64,000 nucleotides of DNA. It comes from Streptomyces achromogenes (lineage in GTDB: Bacteria > Actinomycetota > Actinomycetes > Streptomycetales > Streptomycetaceae). This document shows positions 35,927-45,400 of the stretch, in pieces. The position numbers and the translations under genes were made by a program. The stretch lies in the NCBI RefSeq assembly GCF_030816715.1, contig NZ_JAUSYH010000001.1, positions 6,944,001 through 7,008,000 of the forward strand, given 5' to 3'. Each line of letters starts with the position of its first letter. Position 1 is the stretch's first letter. The notes under the pieces are model-generated. The model saw nothing but the letters and a program-made list of their open reading frames with translations, ran no database searches and was not told where the DNA came from.

Positions 35927-36772
35927 TCAGGCGTGGGTCGGGGTGCGGACGGCGACCAGGCTGATCGCGCCGAGGTGAGCGCTGTGGCGCCGGAAGATGC
36001 GGTGCATGTGGAGTACGCGGTGCAGGGCGGCCGGGTCGCGCAGGGCACGGCCGACTATGCGCAGGGCGGGGATCAGTCCTTCGTCGGCGATCAGCCGGCG
36101 CGGCTCGAGCAGCGCCATCGGTGCGGTCTTCTGAGCGGTGACGGTGAAACCCTCGATGGCGAGGAGCTCGCCCCAGCCGCTGGGGGTCAGGGGGCGGGCG
36201 CCCACGTGGATGGCGTCCTGCAGGTCTGCGGCGATCCGGTCGGCGAGCGCGGGGTCGAGGCCGTCGGGCAGCAGGCACAGTTCGTGGATGGCATACCGGC
36301 CGATGGGGTCGTCGAGCAGCCTGCGTGCTTCGCGTACGATGCGCCGCTTGGCGGGGTAGTGCTGCATGGTCAGCATCGCCTCTCCGTACACGACGGTGGC
36401 GGCGCCCTCCGGCAACCCGGTGTCCGCGGCATCGGAACGCACGGCACGCACCTCGGTCGGACCGGGGCCGGTGAGGGCACTCAGGGCGGCCACGGCGACG
36501 GCGTCGCGATCGACGGCGGTGTAGGCGGCCGGGCGGCGGGTGAGGGCCAGCCGGGCGGTGGCTCCGAGCCCGGCGGCCAGCTCCACCACCCGGTCTTGCG
36601 GATCCACGCCCAGGGCGTCCAGCATCCACCCGGTCAGCTCCACACCGCCGGGGCGCAGTACCCCCTTGCCCAGACGGGCCAGCAGCCAGTGGCCGGGCAT
36701 GCGGGCGGCGTCCAGTCCGTCGCCGGGAAGCGGAGTGTGCTGCTGCCGGGCCTGTTGGTCGGTCGATGCCAT
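35927..36772 (-). CDS. SAM-dependent methyltransferase
   Basis: 281 residues from ATG 36772, with GCGAGGC upstream. A class I Rossmann methyltransferase: VVELAAGLGATARLAL (motif I), AYTAVDRDAVAVAALS (motif II) and VVYGEAMLTMQHYPAKRRIVREARRLL (post-motif IV region). The substrate is unknown. Upstream are both a TTAGG-CGAA-CCTAA iron-type box (36807-36820) and a DosR-like box (36844-36857), suggesting response to both iron and oxygen limitation. Confidence 0.85.
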   Translation of the reverse strand: MASTDQQARQQHTPLPGDGLDAARMPGHWLLARLGKGVLRPGGVELTGWMLDALGVDPQDRVVELAAGLGATARLALTRRPAAYTAVDRDAVAVAALSALTGPGPTEVRAVRSDAADTGLPEGAATVVYGEAMLTMQHYPAKRRIVREARRLLDDPIGRYAIHELCLLPDGLDPALADRIAADLQDAIHVGARPLTPSGWGELLAIEGFTVTAQKTAPMALLEPRRLIADEGLIPALRIVGRALRDPAALHRVLHMHRIFRRHSAHLGAISLVAVRTPTHA

Positions 36773-36806
36773 GGTCGTGCCTCGCTCTCTGCCGCACGGG
36801 TAACAC

Positions 36807-36820
36807 TTAGGCGAACCTAA
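36807..36820. promoter_or_regulatory. Iron-box-like inverted repeat (DmdR/IdeR type)
   Basis: TTAGGCGAACCTAA: arms TTAGG and CCTAA match the actinobacterial iron box core (TTAGG-N-CCTAA). It lies 35-48 bp before ATG 36772 of the methyltransferase gene, at a repressor-compatible position. Confidence 0.6.
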
Positions 36821-36843
36821 CTTGAGGTGGCGGTGCTGTGCGG

Positions 36844-36857
36844 GGGCCGAACGTCCC
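36844..36857. promoter_or_regulatory. DosR-like box upstream of methyltransferase-cupin operon
   Basis: GGGCCGAACGTCCC, 72-85 bp before ATG 36772, identical to the GAPDH box at 27369. It lies just upstream of the iron-type repeat. Confidence 0.6.
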
Positions 36858-36953
36858 GATGTGAGGGCCCAGTGGGCCAGGCTGCTCCGGCACGGCCGGA
36901 GGCAACTCGTGCGAGGGGGCGGAGAACGTCGGCCTGACCGACCGCGCGGCACC

Positions 36954-37640
36954 CTACTGGTCGTGGAACAGGTCAGTGCTGAGGTAGCGCTCTCCGGTGT
37001 CGGGCAGGACGACGACCGTCAGGGCGCCCTTGTGCTGAGGGTAGTGGGCCAGGGTGCTGGCGGCGTGGAGGGCGGCTCCGCCGGAGACGCCGGTGAGGAT
37101 GCCTTCAGGTGCGGGCCAGGCGGCGAGCCTCGGCGCGGGCCTGGGGTGCGGAGACGCGCTGCACGGCGTCGTAGACCTCGGTGTCGAGGACGTCCCGGGA
37201 CGAAGCCGGCGCCGAGGCCCTGGATACGGTGCGGGCCGGGGGCGCCCTCCGGACAGGACGGCCGACTCCGCCGGTTCCACGGCCACCACGGTGACTTCTG
37301 GCTTCTTTTCCTTCAGCAATTGGCCGACGCCGGTGACGGTGCCGCCGGTGCCGACGCCGGCCACCAGAATGTCGACCTGGCCGGCGGTGTCATGCCAGAT
37401 CTCCTGGGCGGTGGTGCGCCGGTGGGCGTCCGGGTTGGCCGGGTTGCGGAACTGCTGCGGCATGAACCAGCCGTGACGCTCGGCCAGTTGGTAGCGCGGG
37501 CCACGACGCCGGTCATGCCCTCATCTGCCGGGGTAAGGACGAGCTCCGCACCGTAGGCGCGCAGCAGGGCACGCCGCTCGGTGCTCATGCTCTCGGGCAT
37601 GGTGAAAGTGACCGGCTGATGGCCTACCTGGCCCGGACGG
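36954..37640 (-). pseudogene. Cysteine synthase (CysK-type) remnant
   Basis: Pieces of a PLP-dependent O-acetylserine sulfhydrylase are spread over at least three frames: TMPESMSTERRALLRAYGAELVLT, then FRNPANPDAHRRTTAQEIWHD and VDILVAGVGTGGTVTGVGQLLKE, then EGILTGVSGGAALHAASTLA and VVLPDTGERYLSTDLFHDQ. The N-terminal third with the PLP lysine is missing, and at least two further frame breaks occur (near 37240 and 37120). This is a clear broken gene, not a functional enzyme. Confidence 0.85.
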
Positions 37641-37672
37641 TCACCGTCCTGCCGGGTGGGTGAGCAGCAGCC

Positions 37673-38248
37673 ATGGTTCCCATGCACCCTCAGCAGGTGT
37701 CCGGCCGGCCCGACCGGCTGCGCTGGGTCATACCCGCCGGGATCCTCGCCGGCACCGGCCCGCTGGCCGAAGTACCTGCCCCGCTGGCCGCTCTGCTGGC
37801 CGACGGCACCCTCGCGCAGATCACCCTCGAAGGCGAGGCCGTCGTCACGTGTCTCGGTGCGGACCGAACCTGGCCCCAGAGGGCGCCCGGGCCCGGAGCA
37901 CGCTGCACGCCGCCCTCGACACCCCCGCCGGATGGATCACGGCCGCCGGCACTGCCTCCTGCGATGACGACGCACAGCTGTACCGCGTGGCACGCGAGGT
38001 CCTCGCCGGAGAGGTGGGCGACTTCGCCCGCTCCCACGGCGGCAGTATCGAACTCCTCGATGTCCGCGACGGCATCGTCACGGTCCGCCTCGGCGGTACC
38101 TGCCACGGCTGCCCCGCCTCCTGGTTCACGCTGCACCAGCGGCTGGAGCGCGCGGCGACGGCATCCCGGTCTGCGCGAGGTCCGCAACGCCGCCTCACCG
38201 GTCAGCCTGTTCGGTCGTCCGCGCGACGCTCACGAGGCGACCGCCTGA
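37673..38248 (+). CDS. NifU-C-domain-like protein split by two compensating frameshifts
   Basis: N-terminal part from ATG 37673 (RLRWVIPAGILAGTGPLAEVPAPLAALLADG) is in one frame. The middle (GDFARSHGGSIELLDVRDG, VTVRLGGTCHGCPASWFTLH) is in the next. The end (RHPGLREVRNAASPVSLFGRP) is back in the first. The middle is a NifU C-terminal Fe-S scaffold domain with its GTCHGCPA CxxC pair. Breaks lie near 37875 and 38155. The frame shared by first and last parts stays open throughout, so it could be annotated whole but with a wrong centre. It would help Fe-S assembly for nitrate reductase if intact. Confidence 0.65.
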   Translation: MVPMHPQQVSGRPDRLRWVIPAGILAGTGPLAEVPAPLAALLADGTLAQITLEGEAVVTCLGADRTWPQRAPGPGARCTPPSTPPPDGSRPPALPPAMTTHSCTAWHARSSPERWATSPAPTAAVSNSSMSATASSRSASAVPATAAPPPGSRCTSGWSARRRHPGLREVRNAASPVSLFGRPRDAHEATA

Positions 38249-38273
38249 CCGCGCCGGTATAGCCGTAAGCCCC

Positions 38274-38315
38274 TGCGCCCCTGGCCTTGCAGACCATCGC
38301 AAGGTCAGGGGCGCA
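38274..38315. terminator. Bidirectional hairpin between NifU-like and DUF6457 genes
   Basis: A 17-bp stem (TGCGCCCCTGGCCTTGC against its complement with one mismatch) and an 8-base loop, centred between converging genes 26 bases after the NifU-like stop and 33 bases after the DUF6457 stop. Confidence 0.75.
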
Positions 38316-38347
38316 GATGTGCCATGCGTGGCGGAGCGAAGGTCTTC

Positions 38348-38623
38348 TCAGGCGGTCCCGGGGCCGTGGTCGGCCTCGCCGGCCCACCGGGCGGCGAGTT
38401 CACCGGCACGTCGGGCCGCATCGGCCACCGCTTGAGGGCCGCCGCCTGCACGGCCCGCCGCATATCCGACCAGGAAGGTCGTCAGCGGGGCGGCTGGCCG
38501 GGCGACGCCGTGTGCGGCATCACCCGCGAGGGCGAGGAGCAGGGCCCGGTCCACTTCGAGGTCGATGCCCAGGTCGGCCTCTACCGCGGCCGTCCATTCC
38601 TTCAGTACGTCGTCCATGACCAT
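38348..38623 (-). CDS. DUF6457-family small protein
   Basis: 91 residues from ATG 38623 (or 38617). Sequence MDDVLKEWTAAVEADLGI then HGVARPAAPLTTFLVGYAAGRAGGG matches the short actinobacterial family often found next to molybdenum cofactor (MobA) genes. That link fits its place after narGHJI, a molybdo-enzyme operon. No biochemical role is established. Composition is Ala-rich and helical. Confidence 0.75.
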   Translation of the reverse strand: MVMDDVLKEWTAAVEADLGIDLEVDRALLLALAGDAAHGVARPAAPLTTFLVGYAAGRAGGGPQAVADAARRAGELAARWAGEADHGPGTA

Positions 38624-38677
38624 GCTTTCTTTCGTCTGTGTGACCCGCGAGCAGGTGGTGCACAGCGCGACGGCTGG

Positions 38678-39313
38678 CTACAGAAGGCTGCTCCAGTACG
38701 GCCAGAAGCGGGTGAGGACGAGCAGTGCGATCACCCCGTACCACGCGCCGAGCAGCATCCAGTGTGTGTCCCGCACGACGTGCAGGACCCCCTGGGGCAC
38801 CGCGATGATCCCCCGTTCCAGGCAGTGCAGGGTCACGTACCAGAACAGGGCGATGGTGGCGATCCAGATGACGGTGCAGTAGGGGCAGAGCTTGCCCAAC
38901 GCGTAGAGCGACTGCCCGATCAGCCAGTGCGCGAATACCACCCCCACCAGCGCTCCGGCGTCCAGCGCGAGCCACAGCCGGCGGTGCAGGCGCGCTCCGC
39001 CGAGCACTGCGGCGCCCAGGGCGGTGACGGCGGCGAAGGCACCGAGTCCGAGCAGCATGTTGGGGAAGCCGAACTGGCTGCCCTGCGCGCTGGACATGAC
39101 GCTGCCGCAACTCACGATCGGGCTGATGTTGCAGGGCGGTTGGTAGGCGGGGTCACGCAGGAGCCGCCAGTCGTCCACGGTGAGCTGGAAGGAGCTGAGC
39201 CAGCCGACGATCCCGGTGAGGACCATCACCCATCCCGTTCGGCGGCTCGCGCCCACCGCGTGCGTGCGCCGGGCGGTCGTGGCGTCCGGCGCGAGCGCGG
39301 GTGTGTGACTCAT
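38678..39313 (-). CDS. Vitamin K epoxide reductase (VKOR) family protein
   Basis: 211 residues from ATG 39313, which overlaps the narI stop (ATGA). Conserved Cys61 and Cys69 in the first loop (CNISPIVSCG) precede helices, and Cys143-Pro-Tyr-Cys146 is the active site. Four to five membrane helices. VKOR passes electrons from exported dithiol proteins to quinones, supporting disulfide formation. Translationally coupled to nar, so probably expressed with it, perhaps to support quinone redox balance or folding of exported copper proteins. Confidence 0.9.
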   Translation of the reverse strand: MSHTPALAPDATTARRTHAVGASRRTGWVMVLTGIVGWLSSFQLTVDDWRLLRDPAYQPPCNISPIVSCGSVMSSAQGSQFGFPNMLLGLGAFAAVTALGAAVLGGARLHRRLWLALDAGALVGVVFAHWLIGQSLYALGKLCPYCTVIWIATIALFWYVTLHCLERGIIAVPQGVLHVVRDTHWMLLGAWYGVIALLVLTRFWPYWSSLL

Positions 39314-40092
39314 GCGGCTCGCCGGGAGCCGGAGGCCGGCCGGGGCCGGCCCGGGGCCGTCGGGGCTTGTGCCGGTGTGGTGCGCCTGCGGTAGACCAGG
39401 TAGGGGCGGGCGAGGTATCCGATGGGCGCGCTCCACACGTGGACCAGCCGGGTGAAGGGCCAGGCGGCGAAGAGCAGGCAGGCGGTCAGGGCGTGTAGCT
39501 GGAACAGCAGCGGTGCGTCGGCGATCGCCTCGGGCTGCGGCTGGAGGACGAACAGGCCGCGGAACCAGACGGAGACGGTGGCGCGGTAGTCGTAGCCGGG
39601 ACCGAAGACGTTGTGGGCCGCAGTGGCGGTTATACCGAGCAGGACGGTCGCGGTCAGCAGCGGGAAGAGCAGTTTGTCGCTGCGGTCGGTGCCCAGCCGG
39701 ATCGATCGTGTCAGCAGCCGGCGGGCGCACAGCATACCGAGTCCGGTGACCATGGCGACGCCTGCCACGGAACCCGCCCAGACGGCCGTGGTGTGGTACG
39801 TGTGCTCAGTGATGCCCACGGCCTCGGTCCACGAGTCGGGGATGGCGAGGCCCACCACGTGCCCGGCGATCACCATGAAAGCGCCGAGGTGGAACAGCGG
39901 GCTGCCCCAGCGCAGCCAGCGGTGTTCGAGGAGCTGGCTGGTGCGGGAGGTCCAGCCGAACTGGTCCTGCCGGTAGCGCCAGACGTGCCCGACGGCGAAC
40001 ACCGCGAGACAGATGTAGGGGAAGGCGACCCACAGCAGGAGATCCGCGCCGCTCGTGGAGGCGGCGGCCAGGGGGGTGGGTACGGCGTTCAT
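39310..40092 (-). CDS. narI: Respiratory nitrate reductase gamma subunit
   Basis: 260 residues from ATG 40092, ATGA overlap with narJ. Five membrane helices, starting LLLWVAFPYICLAVFAVGHVWRY, with His residues in HLGAFMVIAGHVVGL and near the C-terminal helices (FQLHALTACLLFAAWPFTRLVHVW) as haem b ligands. It takes electrons from menaquinol to NarH. Length slightly above the usual 225-240. Confidence 0.95.
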   Translation of the reverse strand: MNAVPTPLAAASTSGADLLLWVAFPYICLAVFAVGHVWRYRQDQFGWTSRTSQLLEHRWLRWGSPLFHLGAFMVIAGHVVGLAIPDSWTEAVGITEHTYHTTAVWAGSVAGVAMVTGLGMLCARRLLTRSIRLGTDRSDKLLFPLLTATVLLGITATAAHNVFGPGYDYRATVSVWFRGLFVLQPQPEAIADAPLLFQLHALTACLLFAAWPFTRLVHVWSAPIGYLARPYLVYRRRTTPAQAPTAPGRPRPASGSRRAA

Positions 40093-40880
40093 CGGGGCCC
40101 TCCCGTACGGCTGGTCGGAGCGGGCGGCACACAGGTCGGCGGTGCAGGCGCCGGCGGCACGAAGGTGCCCGGCGGGGCGAACTCGCCCTCCCCGTAGGTC
40201 CCGTAGGGGTCGAGGCCGACCTCCTCGTTCGGCGGACCCTCGGCGACGAGCTGGGCCACCGCCGCGCGGTCCGCCTCGGTGGGCGGCGGCAGCAGGGTGA
40301 GCAGTGCCGCCAGTACGTGCCGGTAGGGGGAGTCGGCGTCGGTCAGCGACCGGTGGATCAGCTCCAGCCCGCGCCGGTGCTGGCGCAGCGGCGCCTCGCC
40401 ACCACCCGGCCCTACGAGGGAGGCGAACTCCAGCACGACCGGGAGGTGGTCGGGCAGTTCGCCGCCGTCGGTGTCCCAGCCCGCGGCCTTGTAGCGCTGG
40501 TTCAGGGTGAGCAGGGCCATGCCGCGGCGGCGGGTGTCGCCGTGCAGGTAGTAGGTGAGATAGAGGCTGCTCTTGCGGCGCAGGTCGAACATCTCGACGT
40601 AGTGCCGCTCCAGCGCCTCGGGCTCCTGTGCGGCGAACCAGTCGGTGAACCGGGCCAGGTGCTCTGCCGCGGGCGTGGCCGGAAGGGCTCCCACTACGGT
40701 GATCAACTCCGAGCGAGCTTCGGTCAGTTCGGCGTCGGGGTACTGCAGGAGCAGTGACACGAGCCGCAGGGTCAGGGCTCGGCCCGCCGTCTCCTCGGGG
40801 GTGAGCCAGGCCGGGCGGCGCACGGCCGCGCGGACGCGAGTGCGGACGAGGGCGGGAATCGTTGAGGGCAGCGGGCTCAC
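40089..40880 (-). CDS. narJ: Nitrate reductase assembly chaperone (delta)
   Basis: 263 residues from ATG 40880, overlapping narH by 4 bases. The helical TorD/NarJ fold is visible: LRLVSLLLQYPDAEL, ERHYVEMFDLRRKSSLYLTYYL and DHLPVVLEFASLV. It binds the NarG N terminus and checks cofactor loading before membrane docking. It has a Pro-rich C-terminal tail (PPAPAPPTCVPPAP) of about 40 residues beyond the domain. Confidence 0.94.
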   Translation of the reverse strand: MSPLPSTIPALVRTRVRAAVRRPAWLTPEETAGRALTLRLVSLLLQYPDAELTEARSELITVVGALPATPAAEHLARFTDWFAAQEPEALERHYVEMFDLRRKSSLYLTYYLHGDTRRRGMALLTLNQRYKAAGWDTDGGELPDHLPVVLEFASLVGPGGGEAPLRQHRRGLELIHRSLTDADSPYRHVLAALLTLLPPPTEADRAAVAQLVAEGPPNEEVGLDPYGTYGEGEFAPPGTFVPPAPAPPTCVPPAPTSRTGGPR

Positions 40881-42421
40881 GGACGTCCTCCGGCGGGGGC
40901 TTCGGGTGTACGGCGGCGCAGGGTGGGGAGGCCGAGCATCACCCGTCGGCCACCGGCGTCCGCCGGATCGCCGGACGATTCGACCGGGCAGCGGTTCTCC
41001 ATCGCGCTCAGCGCGGCGGCGTCCTCCTTGTGCGCGGCCGGGACGACGTACCGGTCCTGGTACTTGGCGACGGCGAGCAGCCGGTGCAGGTCCTCGGCCT
41101 CACGGGCGGTCAGGCCGACCGCCTTGAGCACGGCCTCGTCGCCCTCCTCACCGAGGGTGCGCTCGCGCATGAACGAGCGCAGCGCGGTGAGCTTCATCAG
41201 GACCCCGGCGACCACATCGGCGTCCCCGGCTGTGAACAGCTCCGCCAGGTACTCCAGTGGGATGCGCAGCCGGGTGACGGCGGCGAACACGTGGTCGGGG
41301 TCGTCCTGGCTGCCACCCGCCGCGTCGACGGCGTCCAGGACGGGCGAGAGCGGAGGCACGTACCAGACCATCGGCATCGTCCGGTACTCCGGGTGCAGCG
41401 GCAGCGCCACCTTGTACCGCATGACCAGGTCGTACACCGGGGAGCGGCGGGCCGCGTCCAGCCAGTCCTCCGGAATACCCGACTCCCGCGCCGCCGCGCG
41501 GACTTCGGGATCGTGTGGGTCGAGGAACACCCCGCGCTGGGCGTCGAGGAGGTCCTTCTCGTCCGGGGTGGCGGCGGCCTCGCCCACACGGTCGGCGTCG
41601 TACAGCAGCAGTCCGAGGTAGCGCAGGCGGCCGACGCAGGTCTCGGAGCAGACGGTGGGCTGTCCGGCCTCGATGCGCGGGAAGCAGAAGGTGCACTTCT
41701 CGGCCTTGCCGGTGGCGTGGTTGACGTAGACCTTCTTGTACGGGCAGGCCGTCACGCACATCCGCCAGCCCCGGCACTTGTCCTGGTCGACGAGGACGAT
41801 CCCGTCTTCGACCCGCTTGTACATCGCGCCCGAGGGGCAGGCCGACACGCAGGCCGGGTTGAGGCAGTGCTCGCACAGCCGGGGCAGGTGGAAGAGGAAG
41901 GTCTGCTCGAACTCGAACTTCACCTTCTGCGCCCATTCCCCGGTCAGGTTCGGGTCGCCGCCGGCGTTCTCGGGCGCCCCGCCGAGGCCGTCCTCCCAGT
42001 TGGCGCCCCAGGTGATGGACGTGGGCTTGCCGCTGAGCACCGAGCGGGGACGGGCGACCGGCATGTCCGGGCCGGCGGGGGCGCTGACCAGGTTGTCGTA
42101 GTCATAGGTGACCGGCTCGTAGTAGTCCTCTATGGCGGGCAGGTCCGGGTTGGAGAAGATCGACAGCAGCCGCTTGAGGCGTCCGCCGGAGCGCAGGACG
42201 AGACGTCCGCGCTTGTCGAGCATCCAGCCGCCCTTCCACTGCTCCTGGTCCTCGTAGCGTCGCGGGTAGCCGACGCCGGGCTTGGTCTCGACGTTGTTGA
42301 ACCAGGCGTACTCGACTCCGGTGCGGTTGGTCCACGTCTGCTTGCAGGTGACGGAGCAGGTGTGGCAGCCGATGCACTTGTCGAGGTTCATCACCATCGC
42401 GATCTGGGCCATGACGCGCAT
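40877..42421 (-). CDS. narH: Respiratory nitrate reductase beta subunit
   Basis: 514 residues from ATG 42421. Four Fe-S cluster motifs are intact: CIGCHTCSVTCKQTW, CEHCLNPACVSACPSGA, CRGWRMCVTACPYKK (Trp in place of Cys, the 3Fe-4S site) and CTFCFPRIEAGQPTVCSETC. It transfers electrons from NarI to NarG. It starts one base after the narG stop. Confidence 0.97.
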   Translation of the reverse strand: MRVMAQIAMVMNLDKCIGCHTCSVTCKQTWTNRTGVEYAWFNNVETKPGVGYPRRYEDQEQWKGGWMLDKRGRLVLRSGGRLKRLLSIFSNPDLPAIEDYYEPVTYDYDNLVSAPAGPDMPVARPRSVLSGKPTSITWGANWEDGLGGAPENAGGDPNLTGEWAQKVKFEFEQTFLFHLPRLCEHCLNPACVSACPSGAMYKRVEDGIVLVDQDKCRGWRMCVTACPYKKVYVNHATGKAEKCTFCFPRIEAGQPTVCSETCVGRLRYLGLLLYDADRVGEAAATPDEKDLLDAQRGVFLDPHDPEVRAAARESGIPEDWLDAARRSPVYDLVMRYKVALPLHPEYRTMPMVWYVPPLSPVLDAVDAAGGSQDDPDHVFAAVTRLRIPLEYLAELFTAGDADVVAGVLMKLTALRSFMRERTLGEEGDEAVLKAVGLTAREAEDLHRLLAVAKYQDRYVVPAAHKEDAAALSAMENRCPVESSGDPADAGGRRVMLGLPTLRRRTPEAPAGGRP

Positions 42422-42422
42422 G

Positions 42423-45400
42423 TCAGTACTCCACTTGCTGGCTGCGGCGGCGGATGACGGTGACCTCGTCGCGCTGGTTGCCGGTCGGGCCGTAGTAGTT
42501 GAAGGCGTAGGTGAACTGGGCGTAGCCGCCCGCGAGGTGGGTGGGCTTGAGCAGCAGCCGTGTCAGGGAGTTGTGGATGCCGCCGCGCTTGCCGCTGACC
42601 TCGGTCTTCGGGACGTTCACGTTGCGGTCCTGGGCGTGGTACATGTACACCGTGCCCTCGGGCATGCGATGGGTGACCACGGCGCGGGCGGCGACGACGC
42701 CGTTGCGGTTGTACGCCTCGATCCACTCGTTGTCCTTCACGCCGATCTTCTCGGCGTCGGCGGTGGACATCCAGATCACCGGGCCGCCCCGGGACAGGTC
42801 GAGCATGTACTTGTTGTCCTGGTAGTTCGAGTGGATGGACCACTTCGAGTGCGGGGTCAGATAGCGGACGGTGACCTCCGCCCGGCCGCTCTCGTGCAGC
42901 TGCTCGTCCCCGTAGTGCCGAGGGGTGTTCAACGGAGGCCGGTAGACGGGTAGTTGCTCGCCGAGCTCGGTCATCCAGTCGTGCTGGACGAAGAAGTGCT
43001 GACGGCCGGTGAGGGTGTGCCAGGGCTTCTTGTGCTCGGTGTTGATGACGAAGGGGGAGTAGCGGCGCCCGCCGGTCTCCGACCCCGACCACTCGTAGGA
43101 GGTGATCACGGAACGGGGCTGGGTGCGGGTATCGGCGAAGGTGATCCGTTCCGCCTCGCGCTCGGAGGCCAGTGCCACCAGACCCTCGCTGCCGGTCTGC
43201 CGCTCCATCTCGCGGAACCCCTCGGTGGCCAGGCGCCCGTTGGTGGTGCCGGACAGGGCGAGGATCGCCTCGCACATGTCGGAGGCGGTGGCCAGGGAGG
43301 GCCGCCCGGCGGCTATCCCCTCCCTGACGGTGCCGTTGCGGCGCCGCAGCTCGTCGATCTCCTGGTCCGGGTGGACGGTGATGCCCTTGGTGGTGGTGCC
43401 CAGGGTGTCCAGCAGCGGTCCGACGGCCCGCATCTTCTCGGCGACGGCTGTGTAGTCCCGTTCGATGACGACCAGCTTCGGCATGGTTTTGCCTGGGATC
43501 GGCTCGCACTCGCCGCTCTTCCAGTCCCGTACGACTCCTCCGGGCTGGGCGAGTTCGTCGGGGGTGTCGTGCAGCAGCGGCACGGCGAGGACGTCGGTGC
43601 GGGTGCCGAGGTGCTCGGCGGCGAGTTCGCTGAACCTGTCGGCGATGGTCAGGAACGTGTCGTAGTCGGTGCGGGCCTGCCAGGGTGGGGCGATGGCCGG
43701 GGTGAAGGCGTGCACGAAGGGGTGCATGTCCGTGCTGGACAGGTCGTCCTTCTCGTACCAGGTCGCCGCGGGCAGGACCACGTCGGAGAGCAGGCCGGTG
43801 GAGGTCATCCGGAAGTCCATGGTGACCAGCAGATCCAGCTTGCCCTCGGGCGCCTCTTCCCGCCACACCACCTCCTTCGGGCGTCCCTCTGGCGGGGTCT
43901 CCTCGGAGCGGACTGCCGCGTCTGTGCCCAGCAGGTGCCGCAGGAAGTACTCGTTGCCCTTGCCGGAGGAGCCGAGCAGGTTGGCCCGCCACACGGTCAG
44001 GACACGCGGAAAGTTGGCCGGGTCGTCGGGGTCCTCGACGGCGAACCGCAGCCGCCCCGCCTTCAGCTCGTCGACGATGTGCTCGGCGACCGGCCGACCG
44101 GCTGCCGCGGCCTCGTCGGTGAGATCGAGGGGGTTGCGGTTGAAGCCGGGGTGGCCGGGAGTCCAGCCGAGGCGTACTGCCTGGGCGAGACAGTCCGCGA
44201 AGCCCTTGCCGGCGAACTGGCCCTTGCCGAGGGGGGAGGCCAGCTCGTCGGGCCCGAACGCCTCGTAGCGCCACTGGTCGGAGTTCAGGTACCAGTAGGA
44301 GGTGCCGGCCATGTGCCGGGTGGGCCGCTGCCAGTCGAAGGCGAACGACAGGTGCTGCTGTCCGGTGACCGGGCGGACCTTCTCCTGGCCGACGTAGTGA
44401 GCCCAGCCGCCGCCGTTGACGCCCTGGCAGCCGGTCATGGTGGTCAGCGCGAGGAAGGCGCGGTAGATGGTGTCGGAGTGGAACCAGTGGTTGGTGCCGG
44501 CCCCCATCGCGATCATCGAGCGGCCGTTGGTGCGCTCGGCGTTGCGGGCGAACTCCCGGGCGATGCGCGCTGCCTGCTCGGCCGGCACGGACGTGATCGT
44601 CTCCTGCCAGGCCGGGGTGTAGGGCTGCGACGCGTCCTCGTACGACGACGGCCAGCTGCCCGGGAGGCCGGGACGCTGTACCCCGTACTGGGCGAGCATG
44701 AGGTCGAAGACCGTGGTGACCAGGCGCTCGCCGATCCGGCGTACGGGTACCCCGCGCACCATGACCGAGCCGCCCTCCGTGCTGCCCTCGTCGAAGCGGG
44801 GCAGAGCCACGGCCACTGTGTCTTCCGCGCGCTCCATAAGGGTCAACTCGGGGACGACGTCACCTAGATCGAGATTCCAGCGGCCTCGCCCGGCCTCCCC
44901 CCACCGGAAGCCGAGCGAGCCGCCGGGGACCACGGGTTCGCCCGTGGCCCCGTCCAGGAGAACCGTCTTGGACTCGGCGTGTTCCGTGTCGTGTCCGAGG
45001 TCGGCGGCGGTCAGGAATCCGTCCGGGACCAGACCGCGCTCGTGCTCGCGCAGGGTCACCAGGAACGGGGCATCGGTGAACTTGCGCAGGTAGTCCTGGA
45101 AGTACGGCACCTCACGGTCGACGAGGAACTCACGCAGGATCACGTGGCCCATGGCCATCGCCAGCGCCCCGTCCGTGCCCGGGTGCGGGGCGACCCATTC
45201 GTCGGCGTGCTTGACGTTGTCGGCGTAGTCGGGGCTCACCGCGACGACCTTGGTGCCGTTGTAGCGGGTCTCGGTGAGGAAGTGCGCGTCGGGCGTACGG
45301 GTCACGGGGATGTTGGAACCCCACATGATCAGATAGCCCGCGTTCCACCAGTCCGCGGCCTCCGGTACGTCGGTCTGGTCACCGAAGACCTGCGGAGAGG

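Noticed and set aside
40862..42457. 531-codon plus-strand frame opposite narH
   Set aside because: No motif and fully antisense to NarH with its four Fe-S motifs.
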